From: Colwellia piezophila ATCC BAA-637
GTDB taxonomy: Bacteria > Pseudomonadota > Gammaproteobacteria > Enterobacterales > Alteromonadaceae
DNA length: 64,000 nucleotides
Assembly (NCBI RefSeq): GCF_000378625.1
Contig: NZ_KB905167.1
Location: 62,001 to 126,000, forward strand
Direction of reading: 5' to 3'
Part shown: one piece after another, positions 19,645-26,976 of the stretch
How the letters are laid out: every line of letters starts with the position of its first letter
How positions within the stretch are numbered: position 1 is the stretch's first letter
The notes under the pieces: model-generated
Told to the model about the DNA's origin: nothing
Database searches by the model: none
The model's input: only the letters and a program-made list of their open reading frames with translations
Made by a program: the position numbers and the translations under genes

Positions 19645-20679
19645 TCAATTACCGCTACCCTCATTTAAGAAATCTTCAATATCCTCTTCAGTCATGCCTT
19701 TGCAAGGGTACGATGTTTGACCACATTGACTGCCCTTAATTCTACTGCCGGTTGATGCAGAAAAATTGCGACTACTTTTGTTTAATAGGACTAAGAGATG
19801 ACTCATCGCATCTTTAGTTTCCATCGTGTAGGAGTTAACAGTGAATACTTCAATATCTAGGGTGGCATTGAGTTTGTTAATGAAGCTTTGTCTCTCTGTT
19901 AAAGTATTAGCGGTAAGCGTTGTTGAGTTATTCTCCATCTCAGCAACTATGTTCTCTAACCGTTGGCGACTATCTTTATAATCATTTCTCACTATTTTTT
20001 CATAATAAATCGCAGCTTTAATGATATCTTTTTCAATAAAGTCACCTTGCTGATACAACCTTGCAAGATAATAACTTGCCTCAGGGTAGCTACTGTCACT
20101 GGCTTTGTCGAGTAAGCTAAAACCCTGTGCTAGGTTACCCTGCTTAAACTCAATAAATGCGTTATCAAACAATACTGGCCCGTAGTTTTTTTTAGCTAAT
20201 TTATCTAGATATTTGCTGGCCAATTGCTGATCTGGCTCAACACCAATGCCTACTTGATAGAGCTGTGCCATCATATGATAAGCTTTAAGGGAGTATTTAC
20301 CCGCGTTGGATGAGCTATTATAAGCGGTACGCTTTAACCAGCTTATTGCCACGTCGGTATCTTGTTCAACACCATCACCATACAAGTAGGCTGTAGCCAA
20401 AACTAATTGTGACTTGGCGTCACCCCAGCGAGCATATTTCCGTATTTGGATAAGTTGCTCACGACATTCTTCCGAGCTACAGATATCTTGATAGTTACTG
20501 AGTAACGCTAACAGTCTATCTTGAGGCGTTAGTGGTGTTAGTGGTTGAGCGTGCTTAGTGCCTGCTTGTTGCTCCGTAACAATATCAGCCTTGGCTTCGG
20601 CGAAACTGGTCAATGATATCAGTGCTGAACTGAGCACCGCCAAAATAACTATATCGCTAAAAATTGTTTTTAAAGCCAT
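19645..20679 (-). CDS. Exported Sel1/TPR-like repeat protein
   Basis: A 344-residue protein with a signal peptide (hydrophobic residues 9-26, cleavage likely after SFAEA) and Sel1-like repeats: AKSQLVLATAYLYGDGVEQDTDVAISWLKRTA, YHMMAQLYQVGIGVEPDQQLASKYLDKLA, ASYYLARLYQQGDFIEKDIIKAAIYYEKI. Such repeats are protein-interaction scaffolds in the periplasm or envelope. The C-terminus has two Cys (GSQCGQTSYPCKG) that could form a disulfide. A specific function is not recognisable. About 155 bp separates it from the gene upstream. Confidence 0.75.
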   Translation of the reverse strand: MALKTIFSDIVILAVLSSALISLTSFAEAKADIVTEQQAGTKHAQPLTPLTPQDRLLALLSNYQDICSSEECREQLIQIRKYARWGDAKSQLVLATAYLYGDGVEQDTDVAISWLKRTAYNSSSNAGKYSLKAYHMMAQLYQVGIGVEPDQQLASKYLDKLAKKNYGPVLFDNAFIEFKQGNLAQGFSLLDKASDSSYPEASYYLARLYQQGDFIEKDIIKAAIYYEKIVRNDYKDSRQRLENIVAEMENNSTTLTANTLTERQSFINKLNATLDIEVFTVNSYTMETKDAMSHLLVLLNKSSRNFSASTGSRIKGSQCGQTSYPCKGMTEEDIEDFLNEGSGN

Positions 20680-20836
20680 AAATAACGCCCTGTATATAAT
20701 CTCTAGCTAAAGCCTAATGTAAGGCTAAGAAATAGCTAAAGTAAATAAGCATACAGGCTAGCAGAACTTTTGGACAAAAAAAGCGCTTAAGGGCTAAAGA
20801 AAGGTAAAGAGACAAAAAACGAGACAAAATAGATAT

Positions 20837-21709
20837 CTATTTAATATTTTCGCTAAGCATTGTATGTTTTGGGTTAGTGTTATGTTGTAAATACACGATT
20901 ATTTCTTTGTGAGCTTGGCGAAATGGTTTATATAAATGTGACTTTAACTCTTTTTTAACCTGCTTAATTTCAAGCCCTTTGATGACACAGAATAAGGCTA
21001 GAGCGTAAACGGTTTCGAGCTCGGGCAATGCTGCTTGTCGGTTAAGGTTGCGGTTATTACATGAGCCACAACCGCCTTTAAATTGATAAGCAGTATTGGC
21101 AAAAACAATACCAAAGCCCATGAAACAGGCGACTAAATCTACGGTTTGCGCAAATGCTGCTTTGCCTCCAGGGGCGGCTAAATTAAAGCTGTTTAAGCTT
21201 GAGATATTTGTATTAGCAGCAAGAGCACTATGTTGATTGACCAATATGCCCGCTTGAACTTGCACAAAATAGGCGATCATATCTTGTGGTTGGTTAAGCT
21301 GACTTGCATGAAAGGCAATGTCTATACTTGGAACGACTTCAGTACTTTCTACCTTATAGCTAAAATTAGCACTTTCATTAACTGATATATTCGCACTTTT
21401 ACCACGCAGTGAAGACCCAAAAGATAACAGCGGCATTGGTTTTTGCACAAAACGATCGCTTGCTACTAGGGTTAGTGGCCATTTAGTCATGCCAGTGTAC
21501 TTTGTTGTGTTAGCAAAGATCGTTTGTGCCATTTCTTCGATACTAGTTGAACTGCCTGGATAAAAAGCATTATTGGGTAATATCAACTCACTACTTTCAA
21601 GAAAAAATTCAGCATCAAGTTGCTGCATGCACCAAGAGAAAGTATCAAAAATCCATTCTTTTGATGATTCATTAATGACAGGTTTTGTTTTAAAGAAAGT
21701 TGATAACAT
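20837..21709 (-). CDS. Conserved-looking protein of unknown function with a GCGSCNNRN motif
   Basis: A 290-residue protein that I do not recognise. The N-terminus has an amphipathic, Trp-containing stretch (KEWIFDTFSWCMQQLDAEFF). The middle is mixed alpha/beta, and the region FGIVFANTAYQFKGGCGSCNNRN suggests a CxxC metal or redox site near residue 215. The following ALPELETVYALALFCVIKGLE is a strong helix, and the C-terminal tail is basic. No signal peptide is visible. It is isolated, with unrelated neighbours. Confidence 0.6.
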   Translation of the reverse strand: MLSTFFKTKPVINESSKEWIFDTFSWCMQQLDAEFFLESSELILPNNAFYPGSSTSIEEMAQTIFANTTKYTGMTKWPLTLVASDRFVQKPMPLLSFGSSLRGKSANISVNESANFSYKVESTEVVPSIDIAFHASQLNQPQDMIAYFVQVQAGILVNQHSALAANTNISSLNSFNLAAPGGKAAFAQTVDLVACFMGFGIVFANTAYQFKGGCGSCNNRNLNRQAALPELETVYALALFCVIKGLEIKQVKKELKSHLYKPFRQAHKEIIVYLQHNTNPKHTMLSENIK

Positions 21710-21904
21710 TAATGTAGAGCCTTTATTTACTGGGTGTTAGCGTTTATTAGCACATGATGAGTTGTAGTAAAACAAACCTAGGGTAGCAAAGAGCAGCACA
21801 GCGTTACTAAATTAGTAAGCTGTTGCTCTTAAAAGTCTATAACTTTAGCGATAGTCGTTATGGCTATTGCTCGAGTACTCATTATCTCAATATTTTATTT
21901 TGTC

Positions 21905-21932
21905 ATGACATCATTGGTGCAGGTGGTATAAT
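21905..21932 (+). promoter_or_regulatory. Sigma70-type promoter for the VF530-like gene
   Basis: ATGACA and a perfect TATAAT are separated by 16 bp, about 70 bp before the start codon. Confidence 0.6.
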
Positions 21933-22004
21933 TACTTTATTCATACCAGTTACCCCATCGCGAAGTTACTAGCTTAAGTGACTTTCTGCCGTTTAGGAAG
22001 AAGA

Positions 22005-22415
22005 ATGACTAACAAAGATATTTACAAGAATAACCCGTTACATGGTACGAGTCTTGAAACCGTGCTAACGACTTTGGTTGACCATTACGGTTTTGAAATT
22101 TTAGCAGCTTACATGAATCTAAATTGCTTTAAACAAAATGCCAGTATTGAATCGAGCATGAAGTTTTTGAAAAAAACCTCATGGGCACAAGAAAAAGTAG
22201 AAGCTTTTTTTATGTATCAATATAACAGCTTACCTAAAGCTGATGATGCTAATTTTGAATTACCGCCACGTGATCGTATTGTGCCGTCAGGTTTAGAGCA
22301 AAGACCACCAAAAGAATTAAGCCTTGAAGATGCCGAAGAGTTACGCATTAAAACCGCGCAGAAAACCCGAGAGCGTGCTGCAGCTTCAAGACCTGCTAAT
22401 CCTTGGGGTAATTAG
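22005..22415 (+). CDS. VF530 (DUF2132) family small DNA-binding-like protein
   Basis: A 136-residue protein. The first 75 residues match the VF530 family: NPLHGTSLETVLTTLVDHYGFEILAAYMNLNCFKQNASIESSMKFLKKTSWAQEKVEAFF. The Vibrio fischeri member has a solved helical fold, with DNA binding only proposed. A charged, Ala/Arg-rich tail follows. ATG 22005 is chosen because AGGAAG precedes it; the frame is open to 21978. Confidence 0.85.
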   Translation: MTNKDIYKNNPLHGTSLETVLTTLVDHYGFEILAAYMNLNCFKQNASIESSMKFLKKTSWAQEKVEAFFMYQYNSLPKADDANFELPPRDRIVPSGLEQRPPKELSLEDAEELRIKTAQKTRERAAASRPANPWGN

Positions 22416-22421
22416 TTGCTT

Positions 22422-22445
22422 TGTAGGAGAGAATTTATTCTCGAA
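22422..22445 (+). repeat. REP-like hairpin, copy 1
   Basis: TGTAGGAG followed by the perfect hairpin GAGAAT-TT-ATTCTC. The GTAG tetranucleotide next to a hairpin is the form of REP sequences mobilised by RAYT (TnpA-REP) transposases. It sits 7 bp after a stop codon and 7 bp before element C. Confidence 0.6.
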
Positions 22446-22452
22446 TATATTA

Positions 22453-22716
22453 GGGTCTGTTGATCTTTCGAGATTACTTTTACAGCAACTTGTTTGGTAT
22501 TTAGACAAAGCAGAGTTTGTGACGTGTAGCTGGCTACTCGAACAGACGATAACGTAGACTAAATTTCAAACAAGTGCTGCCCTTTAGGGTTCATTTAAAA
22601 CAAATTTACTCATTGTTACTCGCTTTTTTAATAGAATGACTATGGTACAAAGCTCGCGTCGCGATTAAATCCGTTTTAAATTGAATAAATTTTAACCCTG
22701 AAAGATCAACTGCCCC
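22453..22716. mobile_element. MITE-like element C (GGGTCTGTTGATCTTTC termini)
   Basis: A 264-bp AT-rich non-coding element with 17-bp terminal inverted repeats: GGGTCTGTTGATCTTTC at the left and GAAAGATCAACTGCCCC at the right (2 mismatches). TA flanks both ends, a possible 2-bp target duplication. The ends look like those of an insertion sequence, but no transposase reading frame is inside. Confidence 0.7.
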
Positions 22717-22733
22717 TAGTTGTCAGTCAGTTT

Positions 22734-22757
22734 TTCGCGGTTAAAACCGCTCCTACA
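22734..22757 (-). repeat. REP-like hairpin, copy 2 (inverted)
   Basis: Read on the minus strand it is TGTAGGAG plus the hairpin GCGGTT-TT-AACCGC, the same design as copy 1 with different, still pairing bases. It ends 8 bp before the alkB start, so the AAGG ribosome-binding site directly abuts it. Confidence 0.65.
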
Positions 22758-22765
22758 AGGATCTT

Positions 22766-23398
22766 ATGGATTTATTCTCAGCTTTACTCGATGAGCCGCT
22801 TAATATTTTACCTACCGATGGTGAGGTGAATTATTACGGTGAAATTATGCCGGTAAGTGATAGCGACTATTACTTTGAGCGGTTGCTAAACACTATTGCT
22901 TGGCGTTGTGACCAAGCACTGGTGTTCGGTAAACTTATTGAAACGAAAAGAAAAATAGCTTGGTGTGCAGAAACCCTTAATGGTAAACCGTTTGCCTATA
23001 GCTATTCTGGCGTGACTAAGTACTCTATCCCGTTTACTGACGAGTTATTAGTACTCAAACAGTTAGTTGAACAGCACAGTAATGAAACTTATAACTCATG
23101 CCTGTTAAACCTTTATCACTCAGGTGACGAAGGCATGGCATGGCACAGTGATGGCGAGAAAGATTTAAAAGAACAGGGCGCTATTGCCTCACTTAGCTTT
23201 GGCGCAGAACGAAAGTTTGCTTTTAAACATAAGCTCTCCAAAGAAGTTATTGCCTTACAGCTGAAACCCGGTAGCTTGTTAGTAATGAAAGGCTCAACCC
23301 AACAACATTGGTTACACAGACTCCCTCCGACCAAAAAAGTATTAACACCGCGAATAAACCTCACCTTTAGAACGATCGATAAACCAGAACTTAAGTAG
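22766..23398 (+). CDS. alkB: AlkB-like 2-oxoglutarate/Fe(II)-dependent DNA repair dioxygenase
   Basis: AlkB enzymes remove methyl groups such as 1-methyladenine and 3-methylcytosine from DNA by oxidative demethylation. The 210-residue product has the substrate lid region (YSGVTKYSIPFTDELL), the iron ligands HSDGE (HxD) and the distal His in QHWLHRLPP, and the 2-oxoglutarate-binding Arg in TPRINLTFR. It resembles the short AlkB type of marine gammaproteobacteria. No ada gene is adjacent. Confidence 0.88.
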   Translation: MDLFSALLDEPLNILPTDGEVNYYGEIMPVSDSDYYFERLLNTIAWRCDQALVFGKLIETKRKIAWCAETLNGKPFAYSYSGVTKYSIPFTDELLVLKQLVEQHSNETYNSCLLNLYHSGDEGMAWHSDGEKDLKEQGAIASLSFGAERKFAFKHKLSKEVIALQLKPGSLLVMKGSTQQHWLHRLPPTKKVLTPRINLTFRTIDKPELK

Positions 23399-23582
23399 TA
23401 CTAAGGCAAAGGTTTAACTGAGCGCTTATTTTATCTTAATCATGAGCTTTGGCTTAATAAATGCAGCCTTTTTTGTAGATAGCAGCATATACAAATAAGT
23501 GTCAAAAAGCGTATGTCGAGTTATTTAAAGCTTATTATTTATTCATCTCAGCCGATAAAAAGATTGAAGAAGGTGATTTTAT

Positions 23583-23813
23583 TTGAGGCTTTTTTTACTA
23601 GGTTTGCGCATCATGTTAATGGTGAATATTATGACAATTGAAAAGCAACGGCATTACCTTTTATACGGTAATCGCGCAGTAATTTATGTGGCGAGCTTAG
23701 TTGGACTTTTTTATGAGGTGAATATTGCTTATGTGGTAGCGCTAACGTTATGGCTATGGCTACCACAATGTTTATTACTGGAATTAAACTTACTTAAAGC
23801 GCTCAGGCATTAG
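23583..23813 (+). CDS. Possible small membrane protein
   Basis: A 76-residue frame with a TTG start that has AAGGTG 7 bp upstream; the alternative ATG 23613 has no ribosome-binding site. The product has hydrophobic stretches at residues 1-17 and about 32-62 with a short charged segment between (EKQRHYLLYGNR), so two membrane helices. No family is recognised, and the frame may be fortuitous. Confidence 0.35.
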   Translation: MRLFLLGLRIMLMVNIMTIEKQRHYLLYGNRAVIYVASLVGLFYEVNIAYVVALTLWLWLPQCLLLELNLLKALRH

Positions 23814-23868
23814 CACGTTGGGGTTTCATGGTGCAAGTTGCAAATTAACCGTCGCAAATTGACAATTC

Positions 23869-24438
23869 CTAAGCACTAAGGTGTATATAAGAAGCGGTAC
23901 TAGGCATCATTAAATTGTTGTAAGCCTCTATTTTCTGCCGTACTAATGGCTGATTACTCGCACTTATTACAGTCGTTCCGGTTGCATTGCTAACAGAGCT
24001 TGTTGGCAAGGTTTGCACTGGTTGATGTTCAATAAAGTCACCAACACCCTCTTTCACATTTTGATGTAATTGATATAACTCTGCATAGGCATTGGTTAAT
24101 GCTGATACCGCACTACTACTTTGATTCTCTTGGCTGATGTTACTATCAATATTATGCTCGGTACTGCTTTGTAAGTAGATATCAAAGAGTTTTTGCTGTT
24201 GCAGGTAATATGATTGCATCAAATCAATATCTTTAGCGGTTTGATAGTTTGATTTTACTTGTTCAACTTGCTCCGCAATTTTGTCATCAACACCGTGTTG
24301 CACAGTATTCTTTTGCTCTGGTGTTAAAATATCACTTAAATCCGAACGTGACTCACCTTGAGGTTTAGCAGACATTACGGGCTGAACTTGACCATAATTA
24401 CCTTGTGAAGAAGTTATTTGCATTGTCATGTTGACCAC
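23869..24438 (-). CDS. Gln/Ser-rich protein of unknown function
   Basis: A 189-residue, cysteine-free, acidic protein. A central helical part (about residues 50-130: DKIAEQVEQVKSNYQTAKDIDLMQ, then LTNAYAELYQLHQNVKEGV) looks like a coiled coil. The N-terminus (TSSQGNYGQVQPVMSAKPQG) and the stretch around TGTTVISASNQP are low-complexity. There is no signal peptide or membrane helix. The pattern is reminiscent of flagellar or secretion accessory proteins, but I cannot support a family. Confidence 0.55.
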   Translation of the reverse strand: MVNMTMQITSSQGNYGQVQPVMSAKPQGESRSDLSDILTPEQKNTVQHGVDDKIAEQVEQVKSNYQTAKDIDLMQSYYLQQQKLFDIYLQSSTEHNIDSNISQENQSSSAVSALTNAYAELYQLHQNVKEGVGDFIEHQPVQTLPTSSVSNATGTTVISASNQPLVRQKIEAYNNLMMPSTASYIHLSA

Positions 24439-24589
24439 CTTACCTAGTTAACTATGCTTTACGAAATTAAGTTGTACCAAAAGCTGATACTGACTTGATG
24501 TAAAGATAATAGTTAAAAGTGCTTCAGGTAGTTGTAGTCGTTTGTAAACGTCTTGCAATAAATTGTTGTTTGCTGTGAAGGCTAGCTGA

Positions 24590-24679
24590 ACAATGTTATT
24601 AAGCTAGTCTTCATGCTAAATAACATTGTCACTTGGAGCCTTGTTTCTTGAAGCTTAGTTTCCAGAAGTGTGGCTCCAA
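24590..24679. other. Overlapping inverted repeats downstream of cca
   Basis: ACAATGTTATT (24590) pairs with AATAACATTGT (24619-24629), and TTGGAGCC (24634) pairs with GGCTCCAA (24672-24679). These can fold in series in the 278-bp gap below cca. There is no T-run for a standard terminator. Confidence 0.4.
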
Positions 24680-24716
24680 ACAAGATAGTTCCTAGTAGAT
24701 AGGACGAAGTGCTGCT

Positions 24717-26066
24717 TTATGGGTTAGGGTTTAAATGCGCACAGTTGGCTTTAACTGTTACGATAGCGTTTAACCTTGCTTTCGCCATAGCCTTTTTTAT
24801 TGCTATGCCCTGCAAGCCTTGCTCAACAAAAGCTTTTGCGGTTACTTTTCTTGCCGCCTTTACTGCCGCTTGTAAGTATTCTTCTTGTGGGTAAGGGCGA
24901 TTTTCAAAACCTAAACGGCCGAGGAAATCAGCTTTACAGGCCATTAAAAAGTAATCAAACTCTTCAGGCTTGCGCCAAATATCAAGCTGATTAAACATTT
25001 TTAACAAGGTGCTGGCTTTAAGCTCGAAAGCTTTATGACAATGTAAGTGAAATTCACATACTTTCAGCGCCAGTTGCTTGTAGTGTGATGGTACTTTCAG
25101 TTGCAGACATATTTTTTCAACGAGTGGTAAACCTGACTTTTCATGACCTTTATGGCTAGGTAATAAATGAGTCTCGGTAACTCCTTTACCTAAATCGTGG
25201 CATAAGGCGGCAAAACGAATTGCGGTTTTCTTGTCAATTTGCAAAGAACCACTTTGGTTATCAGTCAACGTTTCGGTAAGTAAAACCGCTTGCTGCAATA
25301 CCATCATGGTATGTACGCCACTACAAATTTCTGGGTGCCAAAGGGCAGGGTTAGGAATACCCCATAAAACCGCCAGTTCTGGCCATAACTCTTCTAGAGC
25401 ATGGCACTTTTTGAGTACTTGAAAGAATACTTCTGGGTTACCTGTATTAATGTCAGAATTATCGCCACCATCGGCCAAGCTTAATTGCATTTCTTGCCAT
25501 ACACGTTCGGGGGTTAAGGTTTTTAATTCACCACTGGCACTGATTTCCTGCATCAAGGTAAGCGTTTCATCGGCTATGGTAAAACCGTATTTGTGATAAC
25601 GTGCGGAAAAACGAGCTACGCGCAGTACCCGTAAAGGGTCTTCAATAAAAGCGTCACTGACATGGCGTAAAATACGATCGTTAAGATCTTTTTGGCCATT
25701 ATAGGGATCGATAATATCACCGTTATCCGCCATTGCCATGGCATTAACGGTTAAATCACGACGTCTTAAATCTTGTTCAATGGTGACATCTGCAGCGAAA
25801 TAGCAACTAAAGCCGGTATAACCTTGGCCTTGTTTACGCTCTGTTCGGGCGAGAGCATATTCTGCTTTTGTTTTTGGGTGTAAAAAAACCGGGAAGTCTT
25901 TACCTACTTGTTGGTAACCTAGCTTTAGCATTTCATCAACACTGCTACCAACCACTAAATAATCTTTGTCTTTGATCGGACGATTAAGTAATTTGTCGCG
26001 CACTGCACCACCGACTAAATAAGTGTTAAGTTGGCTACTGTTACTTTCAGAGTTGTTGCTTGACAA
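24717..26066 (-). CDS. cca: CCA tRNA nucleotidyltransferase with HD domain
   Basis: Adds or repairs the 3' CCA end of tRNAs. The 449-residue product has the class II nucleotidyltransferase motifs: YLVGGAVRDKLL, the metal-binding DKD in PIKDKDYLVVG, RRDLTVNAMAM and the RNA-binding EDPLRVLRVARFSARY with TPERVWQEM. An HD phosphohydrolase domain follows (HDLGKG; VCEFHLHCHKAF), as in E. coli-type Cca. It is slightly longer than E. coli (412) through an N-terminal Asn/Ser-rich extension and an insertion near residue 220. It stands alone on the minus strand. Confidence 0.95.
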   Translation of the reverse strand: MSSNNSESNSSQLNTYLVGGAVRDKLLNRPIKDKDYLVVGSSVDEMLKLGYQQVGKDFPVFLHPKTKAEYALARTERKQGQGYTGFSCYFAADVTIEQDLRRRDLTVNAMAMADNGDIIDPYNGQKDLNDRILRHVSDAFIEDPLRVLRVARFSARYHKYGFTIADETLTLMQEISASGELKTLTPERVWQEMQLSLADGGDNSDINTGNPEVFFQVLKKCHALEELWPELAVLWGIPNPALWHPEICSGVHTMMVLQQAVLLTETLTDNQSGSLQIDKKTAIRFAALCHDLGKGVTETHLLPSHKGHEKSGLPLVEKICLQLKVPSHYKQLALKVCEFHLHCHKAFELKASTLLKMFNQLDIWRKPEEFDYFLMACKADFLGRLGFENRPYPQEEYLQAAVKAARKVTAKAFVEQGLQGIAIKKAMAKARLNAIVTVKANCAHLNPNP

Positions 26067-26221
26067 GGTACGACCAAAATGAAGGGAATATTAACTAAAG
26101 TGTATCATAAGGCAGCAAAAAATTCAGGGAGCGGCAGTTAGAACAGAGCAATATTGAATGCTGCTTTGTGCTAACTTTAGCCTATTTAGCTGTTGCTATA
26201 ATTGATAGCTACAATCGGTGG

Positions 26222-26811
26222 TTAAAATTGGTTGTTAAAAAGGTAATTAACGCCAAAATTAACCGTGCTACCTAAACCTTTAATGTTGTAACAGTCATAG
26301 GTATAACCTGGTAATTTTGTTGGGTAGTCATCTTGGTTAAATAAGTTTTCCACGCCGATAAACGTCGACCAATCTTTGGCGAAATCATAATTACCACTTA
26401 CGTTCACTATTTGATAGCTATCAATAGCCCTTGTTCACCAACATACTTGCCATCAACGGGCTCAAACCGTTTACGATCGCCAACATACAAGTAATTTAAC
26501 GCTAGGCTGATAGTATTACTTGAAGTACCCTTACTTGGTGCCATGCCAATGACTAAATTAGCTAATAAACTTTGAATTTCAGAAGAAACTTTTAACTGCA
26601 GTACTATTTGCTTTTGAGTGATTATGGTTATCGAAGCAGGTACTTCATCTATTTTTTCTGCGATACGGCTACCGGTAACGATAATTCGCTCAATATCTTG
26701 TTCAGTCAATTTTTTTTGAACTTTGCTCGTTTCAGTAATGTACTTAGCTTGGCTGTGTACTTGGCCTCTTATAACAAGGGCCAATAGAGTAAGGGATGTT
26801 TTTAAAACCAT
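26222..26811 (-). pseudogene. Remnant of a TonB-dependent receptor
   Basis: The first frame (26811-26407) begins with a signal-like segment and the plug motif ERIIVTGSRIAEKIDEVPASITII, then jumps directly to C-terminal barrel-like sequence (LNYLYVGDRKRFEPVDGKYVGEQ). A frameshift near 26420 leads to the second frame, which reads IDSYQIVNVSGNYDF, WSTFIGVENLFNQDDYP and ends VNFGVNYLFNNQF with the terminal aromatic residue of outer-membrane barrels. About 195 codons remain where 650-800 are usual. The gene has lost most of its plug and barrel and cannot make a receptor. Confidence 0.85.
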
Positions 26812-26859
26812 ATTTACCTTTTAAGTATTAGTGTATAAATAAAGCCCTTACATATTAAT

Positions 26860-26878
26860 AATAATGATTACTATTTGT
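26860..26878 (-). promoter_or_regulatory. Fur-box-like site upstream of the receptor remnant
   Basis: On the minus strand ACAAATAGTAATCATTATT matches the 19-bp Fur consensus GATAATGATAATCATTATC at about 13 positions, including an intact AATCATTAT half. Its position 50 bp before the remnant's start suggests the lost receptor was iron-regulated. Confidence 0.5.
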
Positions 26879-26976
26879 AATTAAACGTACACATTTACTC
26901 TAATTTTGGTAACTCTTTGACATCCACCAAACAAGCGGTTAATTTTGTATCTCAATTTTCCAGCTCAGCAACCGCC

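Noticed and set aside
22324..22557. 77-codon + frame after the VF530-like gene
   Set aside because: It overlaps that gene out of frame, then runs through a REP hairpin and the end of a MITE-like element; no protein character.
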